From an uncultured Carboxylicivirga sp. (GTDB lineage: Bacteria; Bacteroidota; Bacteroidia; Bacteroidales; Marinilabiliaceae): 64,000 nt of DNA. Position 1 is the stretch's first letter. Each line of letters starts with the position of its first letter. Shown piece after piece: positions 35,573 through 45,761 of the stretch. The notes under the pieces are model-generated. The model searched no databases, had not been told where the DNA came from, and saw only the letters and a program-made list of their open reading frames with translations. The stretch lies in the NCBI GenBank assembly GCA_947491945.1, contig CANLLN010000017.1:1-64000 (forward strand), written 5' to 3'. The position numbers and the translations under genes are program-made.

Positions 35573-36745
35573 TCACCTATTGAGAACCGGAACAGTTACC
35601 TGTAAATAAGTTGCTTTATGCCAGATAAATTCAAACGGTCCTTGTTTGTATCGGTTTAGCCAAAGATAACTAAAGGCAATTTGTAAAGCGGCTATCCCAA
35701 GCCCAATAAGCACACTAGCTGCAACGCCGGCGTAGGCTGCAATGTTTAAACCATAAGGATAGAACAAAGCGGTTGCAATAATTGATTGGAATATATAATT
35801 AGTAAGACTCATTTTTCCATACCACTTCAAGGGCACCGTGAGGCGCCTAAAACCTTCCGATCGGTACAGAATAATAAACAATGAAGCCATCAGTAACATA
35901 AACGATAAGTTATACCACATACTAAACACAACCTGCAAGGGCGCTTGGATTAAGCTCGTTGTGGGTGGAACTGCTTTCACTACAAATAGCAGCGGCGTGC
36001 TGATAAGGGTGAAAAAGCATAAACGATCCCAAAAAGATGCATCAGTACGATTAAACAAGCCGTGTCTGTACATTAAGAACCCGAGGATGTATAGACCAGG
36101 TGTTTGGGATATACGACCGTATTCAAAGGCCCAGGCCAAGCATGCCTGCAAACCTACTGTAATATTACTCCATACCATGGGTATAAACTCACCATTAGCA
36201 ACAGCCGGACGCACAGCCTCGTAAAAACCGCCCGTATACCAAACTAATTTCGTATTGGGGTTAAGCCAAAGGCTAATAATCTTGAACCACTCTAAGGGCT
36301 GCAAAAACAAAACCGCAGCGATAATCAGCAGTGCTTTGCTGCTAAGGCGAGCCGTCAAAGGCAGTATGATGGCTACCATGGCCATAAAAATCAAGGGGTC
36401 ACCACCGGCAAAAAAGGCGGCATTAAGTACTCCAAAACCGGCCAGCAGCAACATTCGCCACAGGAAGCGAATCGTGAAACGCTTCTTTTGTCCTGCGGCT
36501 TTATAATACTGTATACCAAATGTAAAACCGAACAACAATGCAAACAGGCCATATGCCTTGCCTTCAAACATGAAGTACAGCATGCTTTTGGTTGTCGAAT
36601 TTACGGCTTCCCAAAACGGAGTGCCTTGGCGCTCGATCTCTAAACCATCCATAAAATAATTGGAGCAATGTATAATCAGTATACTAAAAATGGCGAATCC
36701 ACGCAGTGCGTCAACTGCCTCAATACGTGTTCGAATTTTCTTCAT
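35573..36745 (-). CDS. DUF418-type membrane protein
   Basis: The start at 36745 (MKKIRTRIEAVDALRGFAIFSI) places the typical VDALRGFA motif at the N-terminus; the longer frame to 36838 adds 31 polar residues. The 390-residue protein has about ten membrane helices. The blocks FEGKAYGLFALLFGFTFGIQ and, near the end, PLKWYGKMSLTNYIFQSI and YKQGPFEFIWH fit the DUF418/acyltransferase-like family. Function is unknown; acyl or other modification of a glycan at the membrane is a reasonable guess. It lies 59 nt upstream of the first GH20 gene. Confidence 0.8.
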   Translation of the reverse strand: MKKIRTRIEAVDALRGFAIFSILIIHCSNYFMDGLEIERQGTPFWEAVNSTTKSMLYFMFEGKAYGLFALLFGFTFGIQYYKAAGQKKRFTIRFLWRMLLLAGFGVLNAAFFAGGDPLIFMAMVAIILPLTARLSSKALLIIAAVLFLQPLEWFKIISLWLNPNTKLVWYTGGFYEAVRPAVANGEFIPMVWSNITVGLQACLAWAFEYGRISQTPGLYILGFLMYRHGLFNRTDASFWDRLCFFTLISTPLLFVVKAVPPTTSLIQAPLQVVFSMWYNLSFMLLMASLFIILYRSEGFRRLTVPLKWYGKMSLTNYIFQSIIATALFYPYGLNIAAYAGVAASVLIGLGIAALQIAFSYLWLNRYKQGPFEFIWHKATYLQVTVPVLNR

Positions 36746-36879
36746 CTGCTTAAAATTGATTTTTTCAATGGTCAAATGGAAGTCCCAAATAAATTTCATC
36801 ATTGACTCCTTCGATCTTACGATTCGCCTGTGTGTCAATTAGGATAGTCAAAATTTCAGGATTGTTTCACATTATGCTA

Positions 36880-37965
36880 TTACTGTAATAAAATGGCTTT
36901 CAGTTTATTTTTAAGGTATCGCCGAATTGGAAAATCAACAAATTCGGTAATTAAATAAGCAAAACCTACCAGAAGCAGCACAGAAACTGGTATTACCCAG
37001 GCCAGCTCCTCCCAATTCGGACTTTTTACAGCTACGTAGTTGGCAAACACCCACATAAAAGGATAATGTGTCATATAAAGAGGATAGGAAATATCTCCTG
37101 ACAGTTTATTAATTTTATGATGCTTATCTGATAATTCGGCACCTGCACCCAAGGCAACTAATAAAGGGAAATAAAACACAACGATAAGGGGCTCTACTAG
37201 GCCGCTCCAGCTTTCACGGTAAGGAATTAAAAAGGCTAGCATCAGCAAGGCACACATGCCCAATAAGCCCAGCTTATTTTTAATAATCCATCCTGATCGA
37301 AATACCAACATACCCATTATAAAAGAAAAAGAGATGCGAGCCAAGCCATGGAAAAAAGTAGCATCATTCCACCCCCCAAGCAGGTTTCCATATTGCCATC
37401 CGATATAAAACAAGGCAAGTGCGGCCAATATCGCCATTGCGGAAAGAACTTTTTTACCTACTTTAAACAGAATGACGGCATACATAAAATTAGCCACGTA
37501 CTCCCAAAACAAGGTCCAGCTGGGTGCATTCAAATTAAATAAGTTAAAATAACGTTCCGATACGATGGGGTAAGGAATCATGGTAACAGATGTAATAAAA
37601 AGCAGTGCGGTCTGCTTGAATCCGTACTCCGCATATAGGTTGCTGAAGGGGTCGAATAAAAAAGTTAATAAGCCAAGTACCGAGCCAATAATTACCAATG
37701 ACTGCAGGCGAATAAGCCTTAACTTAATAAATGTTGACAAACCCATTCCGGGCATCCGCTTATCGTATGCATAAGCCAACACAAAGCCCGACAAACAAAA
37801 AAAGAAGTCCACGGCCAAAAAGCCATGTGCAATGTAGATCTTACTAAAATCGGTAATAATTATTTCCATGAAGTGAAAAATAACTACCACAAGGGCGGCC
37901 AGTCCACGCATTCCATCTAAAATTTTGAAGTGCGGCCTACTGTTCAATAACTTTTCGTTACTCAT
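36880..37965 (-). CDS. Acyltransferase family 3 (OafA/YrhL-like) membrane protein
   Basis: This 361-residue protein has about ten membrane helices. It shows the family start FKILDGMRGLAALVVVIFHF (the DG-RG motif and catalytic-type His), then HGFLAVDFFFCLSGFVLAYAY and a C-terminal SYPLYMTHYPFMWVFANYV. Such enzymes add acetyl groups to cell-surface sugars. It lies between GH20 genes, which suggests a link with glycan handling in this cluster. Confidence 0.88.
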   Translation of the reverse strand: MSNEKLLNSRPHFKILDGMRGLAALVVVIFHFMEIIITDFSKIYIAHGFLAVDFFFCLSGFVLAYAYDKRMPGMGLSTFIKLRLIRLQSLVIIGSVLGLLTFLFDPFSNLYAEYGFKQTALLFITSVTMIPYPIVSERYFNLFNLNAPSWTLFWEYVANFMYAVILFKVGKKVLSAMAILAALALFYIGWQYGNLLGGWNDATFFHGLARISFSFIMGMLVFRSGWIIKNKLGLLGMCALLMLAFLIPYRESWSGLVEPLIVVFYFPLLVALGAGAELSDKHHKINKLSGDISYPLYMTHYPFMWVFANYVAVKSPNWEELAWVIPVSVLLLVGFAYLITEFVDFPIRRYLKNKLKAILLQ

Positions 37966-37981
37966 ACTAATTTATAATACA

Positions 37982-38034
37982 TTAGCTATCGGATGATTCG
38001 ATACAACCCGGTACCAAATCATCCGATAAGCTAA
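37982..38034. repeat. Large intergenic inverted repeat
   Basis: TTAGCTATCGGATGATT (37982-37998) is nearly the perfect complement of the segment ending at 38034 (one extra A). The 17-bp hairpin fills most of the 77-nt gap between the second GH20 gene and the acyltransferase gene. No T-run follows on the minus strand, so it may attenuate or process the mRNA rather than terminate it. Confidence 0.55.
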
Positions 38035-38042
38035 ACTATCTG

Positions 38043-40418
38043 TTATAAGCTTTTCACTTTTAACTCATGCAGCGTACCTGAAAAACCCTTTTGAGCATCA
38101 CCAATGGTTCGCAGTGGGAACACGAGGGTTTGCTGGATATACATTTTATTGATATCGCCGTTTTCTTTTCTTCCCTCCTTAATTTTTCCCTGCAGACGCT
38201 CCACCTCTTTGCCATTGATCAGCAGGGAGGTACCTTTATGGTCGCCCTGCACAGAGAGCTTCACCTTGGCATTGGCATCTATCAAGTGACTGAACGTATA
38301 AAAATAACCATCGCGCTTGAAGCCCAATTGTATTTTTCCATTTATAGGTGAGGCCACCACCTGCGCATTGGCCGAAGAGAACAATACGGATTCCGGGTTT
38401 ATATCCGTATTCAGCGTAATGGTAAAATCGACCTGATAGGGATAGCCGATCTCCTCAACAGGAGTGGTAAGCGTACTGTTTGACTTAAAGCGATAGCCAC
38501 TGTGCTTCTTCCACTTTACTTTCTCGGCGCTTGCCAGGTGATAGCCATTAGCGGTTTGGTCGTTTTTTCGCTGTACAGCAAAGTTATAATCCAGCACTTC
38601 GGGCGTAGCGCTTGGCACTTTTGCCATCACATTCACATAAGGAGCTTCCACCAACCCGGCGGCGGTCTTTTTAAAATCAGTCAGTTGAATGTCTTCCTGT
38701 TTTCCTGTCCACATTTTTTGCGCCAGCACCTGTAATGCCGGGAAGGCACGGTGATGCACATCTTTTTCACTGATGCCATTGCCCACATGGTCGTTCCACA
38801 CTGCAAACATACCGCCGCTTATTTGTGGATGTCCAAAGGGAAAGGTATCGCCACCAATCAGGTTGGGCTCCCACTTGTTAAAAAGGAAGTCGAGGTTCAG
38901 ATAGTCGTAATAATAACCGGCAGCCGGAACAATATAGAGGTGCCGGTCTGAAGTGGAAATCAGCTCATAGCCCTGCTCCATCATATCAGCCGGATCGGCA
39001 TAACCATTGTACCAGGCATTCATAATCACGTTATCAGCGGTAACGGGAGTTTCACCCTGAGCATGAGTGAGGGCACCCCACAGGCGTGCACGCTTGCCAT
39101 AACCCTGCACCAGCTTAAGGTAGTGATCGGTGAATTTACGAAACTCCTCGGCCTTTTCCTTGGAGTATTCATCGGTGCCAATATGCACATCAGGACCAAT
39201 GAAAACCAGATTTTCACCACCAAGGTACTCATCGAACAAGGCATCAAAAAAAGTATAAGTCTCCTCCTTGGTGATATCCAGATGATCCATGCCATACTCC
39301 TCGCTGCCCAGCGAGGGCTTATACTGGGTAAAAGCCAGACTGTGAGCCGGAATATCAATTTCAGGTATCACATTAACACCATAATCCATACCCATTTGCT
39401 GCAAAGCCGTAAACTCAGCCTTTGAATAGGAACCATCGTTAGCCGTTAGTCCGGGATAAGTATCGCACTCCAGGCGGAAAGCCGAATAAGTCTTGTCCCA
39501 ATCATTATTAAAGAATTGCTTAAAACCATTATCGTTCAGGTGCAGGTGAAACTCATTCATCTTATAATACGACAGGATACGGATATAGTCACGCAGAAAT
39601 TCCAGGCGGAAAAATTTACGCCCTACATCGAGCATCATTCCCCGACGTGCATATTTCGGGTAATCACGCATAATGCCTTTGGGGAGGTCACCCTTATATA
39701 CATTTAGGAGTTGCAGAATGGTGCGGGTACCCATAAAAGCACCTTGCGGCGTATACGCCTCCAGCACTATTCCCTCGTCGATGCTCAGGCGGTAACCTTC
39801 TTTACCCAGGGCCTTCTCTTCATTGTTCAACACTACATAAATATCCCCATCCTTCTGGGAACCCTGCTTCACGCCGTAGTCACGCTCTCCAAAAAAAGCC
39901 ATATCATCGGCAAAAGCTTCCATGTAAGCTTTCAGGGTATCCCAGTCCTTTGAAGCCACTACAATGTCACCCCGATTTGAAAAGTTATGCATTCCTTCAA
40001 GGCCATACCATTCGCGGGGAGCAGGTATTACATTGGGACATGCATTACCAGCCTTGTTGACTGCATAATTACCCGGTACACTCAGCTGCTTGTTGGGCAC
40101 ATCGGCTTTACTGCCAGTTTCGGTATGAATTAACTGGTAATATAATTCCACAGCAACATCCACCAGAGGTTGCGTGATACGGCCATCTGCATCGATTACC
40201 TGCGGACGGTCGGTGCCACGTAATTGCAGCTGATAACCTTCCGGCGCAGCGGGATGCTGAACATGTGTGTCACCTTTTTTTAGCGGGGCTGGTCCTTGTA
40301 TGGACTGCACAATCTTCGTCATTGCCTTGTCACTACTCTTGCTTTTTTGTGCAGATACTGACGAAGCACATACCAGCAAAAGCAGTAACAGGGTAAATAA
40401 ATAATTCTGTTTCTTCAT
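38043..40418 (-). CDS. GH20 family hexosaminidase, divergent
   Basis: The start at 40418 gives the signal peptide MKKQNYLFTLLLLLLVCASSVSAQ. The 791-residue protein has a GH20b-like N-terminal domain and a GH20 barrel: MLDVGRKFFRLEFLRDYIRILSYYKMNEFHLHLNDNG-type helices, IPEIDIPAHSLAF, and VHIGTDEYSKEK with the D416-E417 pair. GTDE replaces the more usual GGDE, as in a divergent GH20 branch. The C-terminal 180 residues form a concanavalin-like laminin-G type domain (ISPINGKIQLGFKRDGYFY-like strands). Substrate preference probably differs from its two neighbours. Confidence 0.88.
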   Translation of the reverse strand: MKKQNYLFTLLLLLLVCASSVSAQKSKSSDKAMTKIVQSIQGPAPLKKGDTHVQHPAAPEGYQLQLRGTDRPQVIDADGRITQPLVDVAVELYYQLIHTETGSKADVPNKQLSVPGNYAVNKAGNACPNVIPAPREWYGLEGMHNFSNRGDIVVASKDWDTLKAYMEAFADDMAFFGERDYGVKQGSQKDGDIYVVLNNEEKALGKEGYRLSIDEGIVLEAYTPQGAFMGTRTILQLLNVYKGDLPKGIMRDYPKYARRGMMLDVGRKFFRLEFLRDYIRILSYYKMNEFHLHLNDNGFKQFFNNDWDKTYSAFRLECDTYPGLTANDGSYSKAEFTALQQMGMDYGVNVIPEIDIPAHSLAFTQYKPSLGSEEYGMDHLDITKEETYTFFDALFDEYLGGENLVFIGPDVHIGTDEYSKEKAEEFRKFTDHYLKLVQGYGKRARLWGALTHAQGETPVTADNVIMNAWYNGYADPADMMEQGYELISTSDRHLYIVPAAGYYYDYLNLDFLFNKWEPNLIGGDTFPFGHPQISGGMFAVWNDHVGNGISEKDVHHRAFPALQVLAQKMWTGKQEDIQLTDFKKTAAGLVEAPYVNVMAKVPSATPEVLDYNFAVQRKNDQTANGYHLASAEKVKWKKHSGYRFKSNSTLTTPVEEIGYPYQVDFTITLNTDINPESVLFSSANAQVVASPINGKIQLGFKRDGYFYTFSHLIDANAKVKLSVQGDHKGTSLLINGKEVERLQGKIKEGRKENGDINKMYIQQTLVFPLRTIGDAQKGFSGTLHELKVKSL

Positions 40419-40615
40419 GTGTCTAAATTTGTTTTTCATTGGTCACATGGAACTCGCCAAAGTAGTCATCCTCCTGTGTGAGAATCTATCTTATGGCTCG
40501 TTTCATTATATTAAAGTGTATTTATTCCTTTTAATAAGAACGCCTAAAAATACAGTGTCATCGGTTTGTAGAGCTGTAAATTTGTACATAATGGCATTGA
40601 TTCTATCCAAAAAGC

Positions 40616-40663
40616 ACAAAAAAAGGAGAAACCCGCCGGCAGTATAGCCATGAGTTTCTCCTT
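40616..40663 (-). terminator. Terminator downstream of the second GH20 promoter region
   Basis: AAGGAGAAAC (40623-40632) pairs with GTTTCTCCTT (40654-40663). On the minus strand the stem is followed by seven T. It lies in the 317-nt gap between the third GH20 gene's stop (40736) and the second GH20 start and would end the third gene's transcript, so the two GH20 genes are separate units. Nothing else was recognised in that gap. Confidence 0.75.
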
Positions 40664-40735
40664 ATATTATACTTTCCTTTTTGCCCGGGCTAAAAGAGAA
40701 GATTCATTTACATGGTACAAGTCATCAAGTCAATC

Positions 40736-43024
40736 TTAATACGAGTACACCTCGCCATTGGCGGTGGTAAACTTCTCATCACCCTGCTTTTTAAAGCGCA
40801 CCACGGGTCCGTTCCACGACTGTGGCCATCCGCCAATAATATTGTTGAGGAAAACAATTTTAATGGCATGCTTACCCTTGCTCAAGGCAATCGTGCTATT
40901 GTTACGCGAATGGCGCTTTACCTCACCATCGTTATTAATGAGCAGTTTATCGCCAATAAAAAACTGATCCACATCGGTAGCGAACTCATACACGCCATCC
41001 TCGGGTATCTCAAGGTAACCCGTAATGATGGCAGCAGATGGCTTTTTGTAACTAAACATACCTTTAAAGTCGGCATTCTTCACCACCGACTCTGCCCATT
41101 TGTCGGCTTTCTTCAGATCGTCTACCCTCACAAAAGTACCTTGCGCCAACTTCATCTTTAAGCCACTACCTTTAGTTTGCACCTCTGCAGCAGGCAGTAA
41201 GTCCTGCTTCTCAACCTGAATGGTGCGTACATCACTCATGCGACCAGTGTTGAGTACCGAACGGATTTTTACCGTAGCATTTTCGGTGAAGGTAAGCGGC
41301 TGAGTGTATTCATTGGAGTCGGCGTTGGGCACGCTTCCGTCTAAAGTATATACCATTTTCACCGGACGGGTGGTAGTAAATTCGAGGGTAGCCTTATCGG
41401 TGAAAGCCATCACATTTACAGGCCCTTCGGGCAGCGGAATATGATAATTGATACCATGCTCATCGAGACGCACAAACTGCTTATCCATGCGTTTCACAAA
41501 GCTGTCAAAGCTTTTGTTGGCCGTTTGGGTCCAACCTACTTCGGCCAGGGCAATAATACGCGGATAGATGAAGTATTCGAACAGGTCGGAGGTGTACATG
41601 TACTCGCTCCACACATTACCCTGCGTACCCAGCACGTGCTTGGCTTTTTCGGGGCTCAGGGCAGCGGGCACAGGATCGTAACCATAGGACTCTTCCAAAG
41701 TAGTGTGTCCACCAATGGCCACAGGCTCCACTTTGCTGCTTCCCTGGTAATGATCGAGGTAAACCCAGTTACCGGGCGTCATCACCACATCGTGCCCTTG
41801 CTCAGCAGCAGTGATACCTCCTTCTTCGCCACGCCACGACATCACAACGGCCGATCCGGCTAAACCACCTTCAAGAATCTCGTCCCATCCCACCATAATG
41901 CGGTCGTGGGCCAACAATACTTTTTCGATGCGTTTGATAAAATAGCTCTGCAGCTCGTGCTCATCGGCCAGTCCTTCTTTACGCATCCTACGCTGACAGT
42001 CGGGGCAGGTCTTCCAACGGTCTTTGGGGCACTCATCACCACCAATATGAAAATACTTGTAGGGAAACAAAGCCACCACTTCGTCAATTACATCCTCCAG
42101 AAATTCGAAAGCCTCTTCTTTTCCGGCACAATATACATCGGCTTCAACACCCCAAATGTTACGCACTTCAAAGGGGCCGCCAGTACAAGATAGATGCGGA
42201 TAAGCGGTAAGTGCACCCAGTGCATGTCCGGGCAGCTCTATTTCGGGCACCACGTTGATAAAACGCTTTTGAGCATAGGCCACGATCTCTTTTACTTCTT
42301 CCTGCGTATAGAAACCACCGTACTCGTGCCCTTCGCCCTCAATACGAGTAGCACCTTCCACGGTGAGCTTGGGGTATTTTTTAATCTCGATGCGCCATCC
42401 CTGATCTTCGGTCAGGTGCCAGTGCAGGGTATTCATCTTAAACAAAGCCATCACATCGAGTTGCTTTTTAATAAACTCTACCGGCACAAAATGGCGGCAC
42501 ACATCCAGGTGCATACCCCGCCACACAAAACGAGGTTCATCGTCAATTGTTACGTGAGGCATGTACCACTCCACATCATTAACCAATGTATTGCTTTCCA
42601 GCTCGGCCGGCAATAACTGCAATACGGTCATCAGACCATAAAAGGCACCGCGCTCGGTAGAAGCCACTATGGTAGCACCCTGGTTATTTACCGTTAACGA
42701 ATAGCCTTCGTCGCCTTTGGCAGCGGCCTCATTTAGTTCGATAGCGATAAAGTTTTTGGCCGGTTTTTCAGCCGATACATTTAACTCAAAGCCAGCCGCA
42801 TTTTTAAACCGCATGTTAATTAGTTCAGCCGCTTCTCTCAGCTTTTTACTTTCGGGCACTACAAAGGCCGTTTTCTCGCTTACTGTAAAAAAGCCATTCT
42901 GCTGCTCTACCCCATTGGGCTGCGGCACAATGGACAGTTCACTCGACTTCTCCTTTTTCGCGGCACACGACACCATTGTAAGTATGGCCATGGCAACAAG
43001 GATTACATTTCTAAACATTTTCAT
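40736..43024 (-). CDS. Beta-N-acetylhexosaminidase (GH20), lipoprotein with PA14-like domain
   Basis: The 762-residue protein starts with a lipoprotein signal (MKMFRNVILVAMAILTMVSC). GH20b and GH20 barrel follow: GMHLDVCRHFVPVEFIKKQLD, LHWHLTEDQGWRIEIKKYPKL, and FHIGGDECPKDRW with the catalytic pair D330-E331. After a chitobiase-type domain (MVYTLDGSVPNADSNEYTQP) the C-terminus resembles PA14 (GYLEIPEDGVYEFATDVDQ, then FIGDKLLINNDG, SKGKHAIKIVFLNN), likely sugar-binding. The lipobox indicates an outer-membrane or periplasmic anchor. It has its own terminator. Confidence 0.94.
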   Translation of the reverse strand: MKMFRNVILVAMAILTMVSCAAKKEKSSELSIVPQPNGVEQQNGFFTVSEKTAFVVPESKKLREAAELINMRFKNAAGFELNVSAEKPAKNFIAIELNEAAAKGDEGYSLTVNNQGATIVASTERGAFYGLMTVLQLLPAELESNTLVNDVEWYMPHVTIDDEPRFVWRGMHLDVCRHFVPVEFIKKQLDVMALFKMNTLHWHLTEDQGWRIEIKKYPKLTVEGATRIEGEGHEYGGFYTQEEVKEIVAYAQKRFINVVPEIELPGHALGALTAYPHLSCTGGPFEVRNIWGVEADVYCAGKEEAFEFLEDVIDEVVALFPYKYFHIGGDECPKDRWKTCPDCQRRMRKEGLADEHELQSYFIKRIEKVLLAHDRIMVGWDEILEGGLAGSAVVMSWRGEEGGITAAEQGHDVVMTPGNWVYLDHYQGSSKVEPVAIGGHTTLEESYGYDPVPAALSPEKAKHVLGTQGNVWSEYMYTSDLFEYFIYPRIIALAEVGWTQTANKSFDSFVKRMDKQFVRLDEHGINYHIPLPEGPVNVMAFTDKATLEFTTTRPVKMVYTLDGSVPNADSNEYTQPLTFTENATVKIRSVLNTGRMSDVRTIQVEKQDLLPAAEVQTKGSGLKMKLAQGTFVRVDDLKKADKWAESVVKNADFKGMFSYKKPSAAIITGYLEIPEDGVYEFATDVDQFFIGDKLLINNDGEVKRHSRNNSTIALSKGKHAIKIVFLNNIIGGWPQSWNGPVVRFKKQGDEKFTTANGEVYSY

Positions 43025-43407
43025 AAATACTTATTTAAAACTTATTATTGTATGCTATTCACCTATCATTCAAACAAGAGGGCATATTTTATGAAGAGCA
43101 AAAATGTTGAATAAAGTCCAAACCGGGTATTGATTTTATACATCTTTCGTGTGATTTAGTACACTTACTGATAATCAGCGATTTGCGTTTGACTTAAAAC
43201 ATGACTTTTTTTGATACTCCACGAACTACAATAGATAGCTAGGATGCATATCGGCAATAATAACACAGCAATAAATGATGAAGCCCGGACCACTGGCCCG
43301 GGCTCGATCTAAATCCCTATCATTTCAGGTTATAAAAAAAGATGATTAACCTTTGTATTTGGCATCGTAAAATAATCTTATTTAAGATCCAATGCTACAA
43401 CCGTCGA
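43025..43407. other. Intergenic region between GH20 and GH97
   Basis: No coding potential was seen. It holds a hairpin AGCCCGG/CCGGGCT (43282-43288 with 43298-43304), which may end the GH97 transcript although the T-run is poor, and the AT-rich promoter region of the minus-strand GH20 gene near 43030-43200. Confidence 0.4.
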
Positions 43408-45375
43408 CTATTTTGAGTCTTGCACTGATATGATAGCAGCCCAACCACCACCTGCTGCCATATTAGCATTTATTTTTGTGTTTCTGCTTACTTCCAGACG
43501 CTCCGTTTTATAGTCTTCTGCAAATCGGTTGGCATTAACCCCGTCCTTAAAAACCTCCATTGAATAACTTCCGTCACCTAAAAAAGAAAGATCCAGCTTG
43601 AGGCTTCTCGGTGTCCAATCAGTCATGGCCCCCAGGTACCATTTATCTCCTTTTCTGCGGGCTATTGCAATATAGTCGCCTATGGCACCCTCCAATACGA
43701 TTGTTTCATCCCATGTAGTGGGTATCTGCGCCATAAAATCAACGGTCTCCTGCTCGTCGTAATAACGCGATGGCGACTCGCAAAGCATCTGAAGCGGCGC
43801 TTCGTAAATAACATACATGGCCACCTGATGCGCTCGGGTACCAAGACTCATGGGACGCTCGAAGCTAATGCCAAAATTAGCAGCCTGACGGTTACACATG
43901 GCACCGGGGGTATAATCCATTGGGCCTGCTGCCATTCGAATAAAAGGAATGGTTACATTCAATTCCGGAGAAGCATCTTTACTCCATTTATTATTTTCAC
44001 TGCCTTTCACCCCTTCGTAATTGATAACATTTGGATAAACCCTTCTTAAGCCCGACGGCTTAAAGCAGCCATGATAATCAACCAGTAACTGTCGCTCTGC
44101 ACATTCCCTGGCAATTCGCTCGTACGAACTAACCACGTACTGATCGCTTCGCTGAATAAAATCCACTTTTATACCTTTTACACCCCATGCCTTATATGTA
44201 TCCAGTATCTGCTCCAAATTAGCATCCAGTGGTTTCCATAATACCCACAAAATAAGTTCAACGCCTTTTTCTTTTCCGTATCGGATCAGTTCAGGCACAT
44301 CCATATCAGGATTAAAATCCAAGATTTCAAGCGTAGATTTTGTCCAACCTTCATCCAGTATAACGTAATCAATCTGATTAGCCGCCGCAAAATCGATGTA
44401 GTATTTATAAGTGGCTGTGTTTAGCCCAGCCTTAAAATCCACGCCATAAATATTATTGGCATTATACCAGTCCCAGGCCACCTTACCGGGTTTAATCCAG
44501 TCGGTATTTTCGATTGCCTGCGGTCGGGCCAACTGATAAGTGAGGTTACTCTCCACAAAAGTTCGATCATCATCGCTAATCATAAAAACGCGCCACGGAT
44601 AAGTCCGTTTACCGGATACGCGCGCGATGTAATCGGCTTCTTTAGTAATAAGCTGATTACGGTCGGCACCATGTTTACTATCCTCTGCCTCGAGTACATA
44701 TTTTGGAAAGATACCATGCAATTTGCCATTCCCTTTCCCACTCAGGTACATACCCGGGTAATCGTGAAGTCCAGTCTCGGTAAGTAACACCCTGCCCTGA
44801 TCGGTTGTAAACACCACCGGTAAGCTGCAGAATTCACCCGACGCAATATCAAGCAAAGCTTTATCCTGATACGACCGCTCATTATGCGAGTACATGGAAG
44901 TTTCCTGCGGAAAAAGCGACCTGGTACCTGCCGGAAATGTTAGCGAGATTTGCTCATTCACCACCTCACGCCCGTGCGAACCCTTATCTTCGAACTGATA
45001 CGCCACACCATCGTTGTAAGCTCTGAAATGCAACAAATAACGCCCCTTGAAACTTAGCGTCAATTGGACATACTCATCTTTGATCGCGGCATCTTTATGG
45101 GCCACGGCCGGATAAATCATTGACGAGAACTCTTTCACGTTATGATTTGTAAGCTTAGGATGAATGCCAAAATCCGGACCAGATGAAAAATCCATACTAA
45201 CGCTTGCATTTTTCACCATAACATTACCATTAAGTGATGCAGACCAATTTATTGCGTGGTCAACCGTAACATTAAGCTGAATATGCTGATCAGGCGATTT
45301 AATCTCAAACTCTTGAGCGTATCCCCTTTGAGTTAAGAAGAGCAAAAAAATAAAAATGTAAAACGATCTTTTCAT
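43408..45375 (-). CDS. GH97 glycosidase, alpha-galactosidase-like subgroup
   Basis: This 655-residue enzyme has a signal peptide (MKRSFYIFIFLLFLTQRGYAQ), an N-terminal beta-super-sandwich, a TIM barrel and a C-terminal beta domain. The barrel has YVILDEGWTK, then GIKVDFIQRSDQ with Asp405, and VNYEGVKGSENNKW-like and GPMDYTPGAM blocks. The DEGW and KVDF pattern resembles the retaining alpha-galactosidase branch of GH97 (Asp nucleophile) rather than the SusB alpha-glucosidase branch; this is from memory of the family. It is located between the GH20 genes and the hybrid regulator. Confidence 0.9.
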   Translation of the reverse strand: MKRSFYIFIFLLFLTQRGYAQEFEIKSPDQHIQLNVTVDHAINWSASLNGNVMVKNASVSMDFSSGPDFGIHPKLTNHNVKEFSSMIYPAVAHKDAAIKDEYVQLTLSFKGRYLLHFRAYNDGVAYQFEDKGSHGREVVNEQISLTFPAGTRSLFPQETSMYSHNERSYQDKALLDIASGEFCSLPVVFTTDQGRVLLTETGLHDYPGMYLSGKGNGKLHGIFPKYVLEAEDSKHGADRNQLITKEADYIARVSGKRTYPWRVFMISDDDRTFVESNLTYQLARPQAIENTDWIKPGKVAWDWYNANNIYGVDFKAGLNTATYKYYIDFAAANQIDYVILDEGWTKSTLEILDFNPDMDVPELIRYGKEKGVELILWVLWKPLDANLEQILDTYKAWGVKGIKVDFIQRSDQYVVSSYERIARECAERQLLVDYHGCFKPSGLRRVYPNVINYEGVKGSENNKWSKDASPELNVTIPFIRMAAGPMDYTPGAMCNRQAANFGISFERPMSLGTRAHQVAMYVIYEAPLQMLCESPSRYYDEQETVDFMAQIPTTWDETIVLEGAIGDYIAIARRKGDKWYLGAMTDWTPRSLKLDLSFLGDGSYSMEVFKDGVNANRFAEDYKTERLEVSRNTKINANMAAGGGWAAIISVQDSK

Positions 45376-45761
45376 GTGTTGATAATTATTATTAAACAGT
45401 ATTTTATAAAAGTACTTTCCGGTGATTTCGCTGCAACAAAATCATTGCCGGACGATTATGACGAAGGCTACAGAACACGTGTAACGCCATTTGTACTGTG
45501 CATAAAAATATAACTATATGTGTAATAAAAAAAATAGTGTGATCTGCAGTTATCACTATATATTCCCATGAAAATTGAAAATCAGCAAGAGCTCATAAAT
45601 CTCTACTGACTAGTTAGCTCTTACCAAAATCAATTCAGTAAAAAACACTAATAAAGTTAAGGTCATGCATACTGGGGCACATCACCCAAGCACCCCAATA
45701 CCAAGAAAACAGAACAAGGCCATACAAAAACAAGCTATCAAGAAACTATTAAAACAGTGCA
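45376..45761. other. Intergenic region between GH97 and the hybrid regulator
   Basis: No gene was seen. Upstream of GH97 lies an imperfect inverted repeat, TCCGGTGATTT (45418-45428) with AAATCA and CCGGA (45439-45452), and a small hairpin GTGAT/ATCAC further on. One of them could be an operator for the adjacent HTCS regulator; this is a guess. Confidence 0.3.
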
